Assembly (NCBI GenBank): GCA_947461155.1
Contig: CANHKE010000066.1
Span: 1-6,950 of the forward strand
Length of the DNA: 6,950 bases
Direction of reading: 5' to 3'
Source of the DNA: Cytophagaceae bacterium
GTDB taxonomy: Bacteria; Bacteroidota; Bacteroidia; Cytophagales; Spirosomataceae
Shown here: piece after piece, positions 6,882 through 6,950 of the stretch
Position numbering within the stretch: position 1 is the stretch's first letter
How the letters are laid out: every line of letters begins with the position of its first letter
Notes under the pieces: model-generated
What the model was told of the DNA's origin: nothing
What the model saw: the letters and a program-made list of their open reading frames with translations, nothing else
Databases searched by the model: none
Program-made: the position numbers and the translations under genes

Positions 6882-6950
6882 TTATTGAATTTTGGCAACG
6901 TAAATTTCAAAAACTAATGGCGTAAAGCCTGGAATTGTGGTGCTAGACCC
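6882..6950 (-). CDS. FKBP-type peptidyl-prolyl isomerase, C-terminal 22 codons only (cut by window edge)
   Basis: One minus-strand frame is open from the window edge to a TAA at 6884-6882 and reads GSSTTIPGFTPLVFEIYVAK followed by IQ. This closely matches the end of the next gene's product (GNSTIPGYSPLYFEISVIAP) and fits the final IPP-x-x-x-L-x-F-x-v-x-L strand of FKBP domains. The stop lies 4 bases before the ATG of the two-domain FKBP lipoprotein, so the genes are very likely cotranscribed and probably arose by tandem duplication. Whether this protein is also a lipoprotein, or has one or two domains, cannot be seen here. Confidence 0.82.
   Translation of the reverse strand, partial: GSSTTIPGFTPLVFEIYVAKIQ

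Noticed and set aside
1..6950. Mobile element, CRISPR array, tRNA/rRNA, toxin-antitoxin or defence system
   Set aside because: Nearly the whole window is filled by recognisable housekeeping or envelope genes on one strand. I found no repeat-spacer pattern, transposase, tRNA-like fold or composition shift by eye.

Overview
The window looks like a stretch of core chromosome from a member of the Bacteroidota, probably a Cytophagia-type lineage, though the exact group is uncertain. The main evidence is an outer-membrane DUF5686 protein with an N-terminal carboxypeptidase-regulatory-like domain, a family largely confined to this phylum. Supporting evidence is the Bacteroidota-type promoter motif TAnnTTTG upstream of two genes, start codons without clear Shine-Dalgarno sequences, and lipoprotein FKBP isomerases. 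G+C content appears moderate, about 40-45% by eye.

Every supported gene lies on the minus strand, so transcription runs from the right edge to the left. The first block (6950 down to 2818) has four tightly packed genes: the 3' end of an FKBP-type peptidyl-prolyl isomerase gene; a 298-residue lipoprotein with two FKBP domains; the RdgB/HAM1 nucleotide-sanitising pyrophosphatase; and an 840-residue DUF5686 outer-membrane protein. The gaps are 4, 4 (with the preferred rdgB start) and 33 bases, which suggests an operon. The intergenic region 2690-2817 contains two hairpins and then a good TTG-N20-TATATTTG promoter. It is most simply read as the end of one transcription unit and the start of the next.

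The second block (2689 down to 1) has plsY (acyl-phosphate:glycerol-3-phosphate acyltransferase), an M20-family dipeptidase and the first 205 codons of murQ (N-acetylmuramic acid 6-phosphate etherase). The dipeptidase and murQ are only 2 bases apart and are probably translated together. The dipeptidase has its own possible TATATTTG element in the 61-base gap after plsY.

The genes cover envelope and housekeeping work: membrane phospholipid synthesis (PlsY), peptidoglycan recycling (MurQ, perhaps with the dipeptidase), nucleotide-pool cleaning (RdgB), and envelope protein folding or outer-membrane function (FKBP lipoproteins, DUF5686 protein). I see no mobile element, CRISPR array, RNA gene, defence locus or other clearly new system. 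The points most worth a second look are the tandem FKBP genes with a degenerate first domain, the uncharacterised DUF5686 protein beside them, the overlapping terminator and promoter elements, a terminator-like hairpin inside rdgB, and the murQ-dipeptidase pairing.
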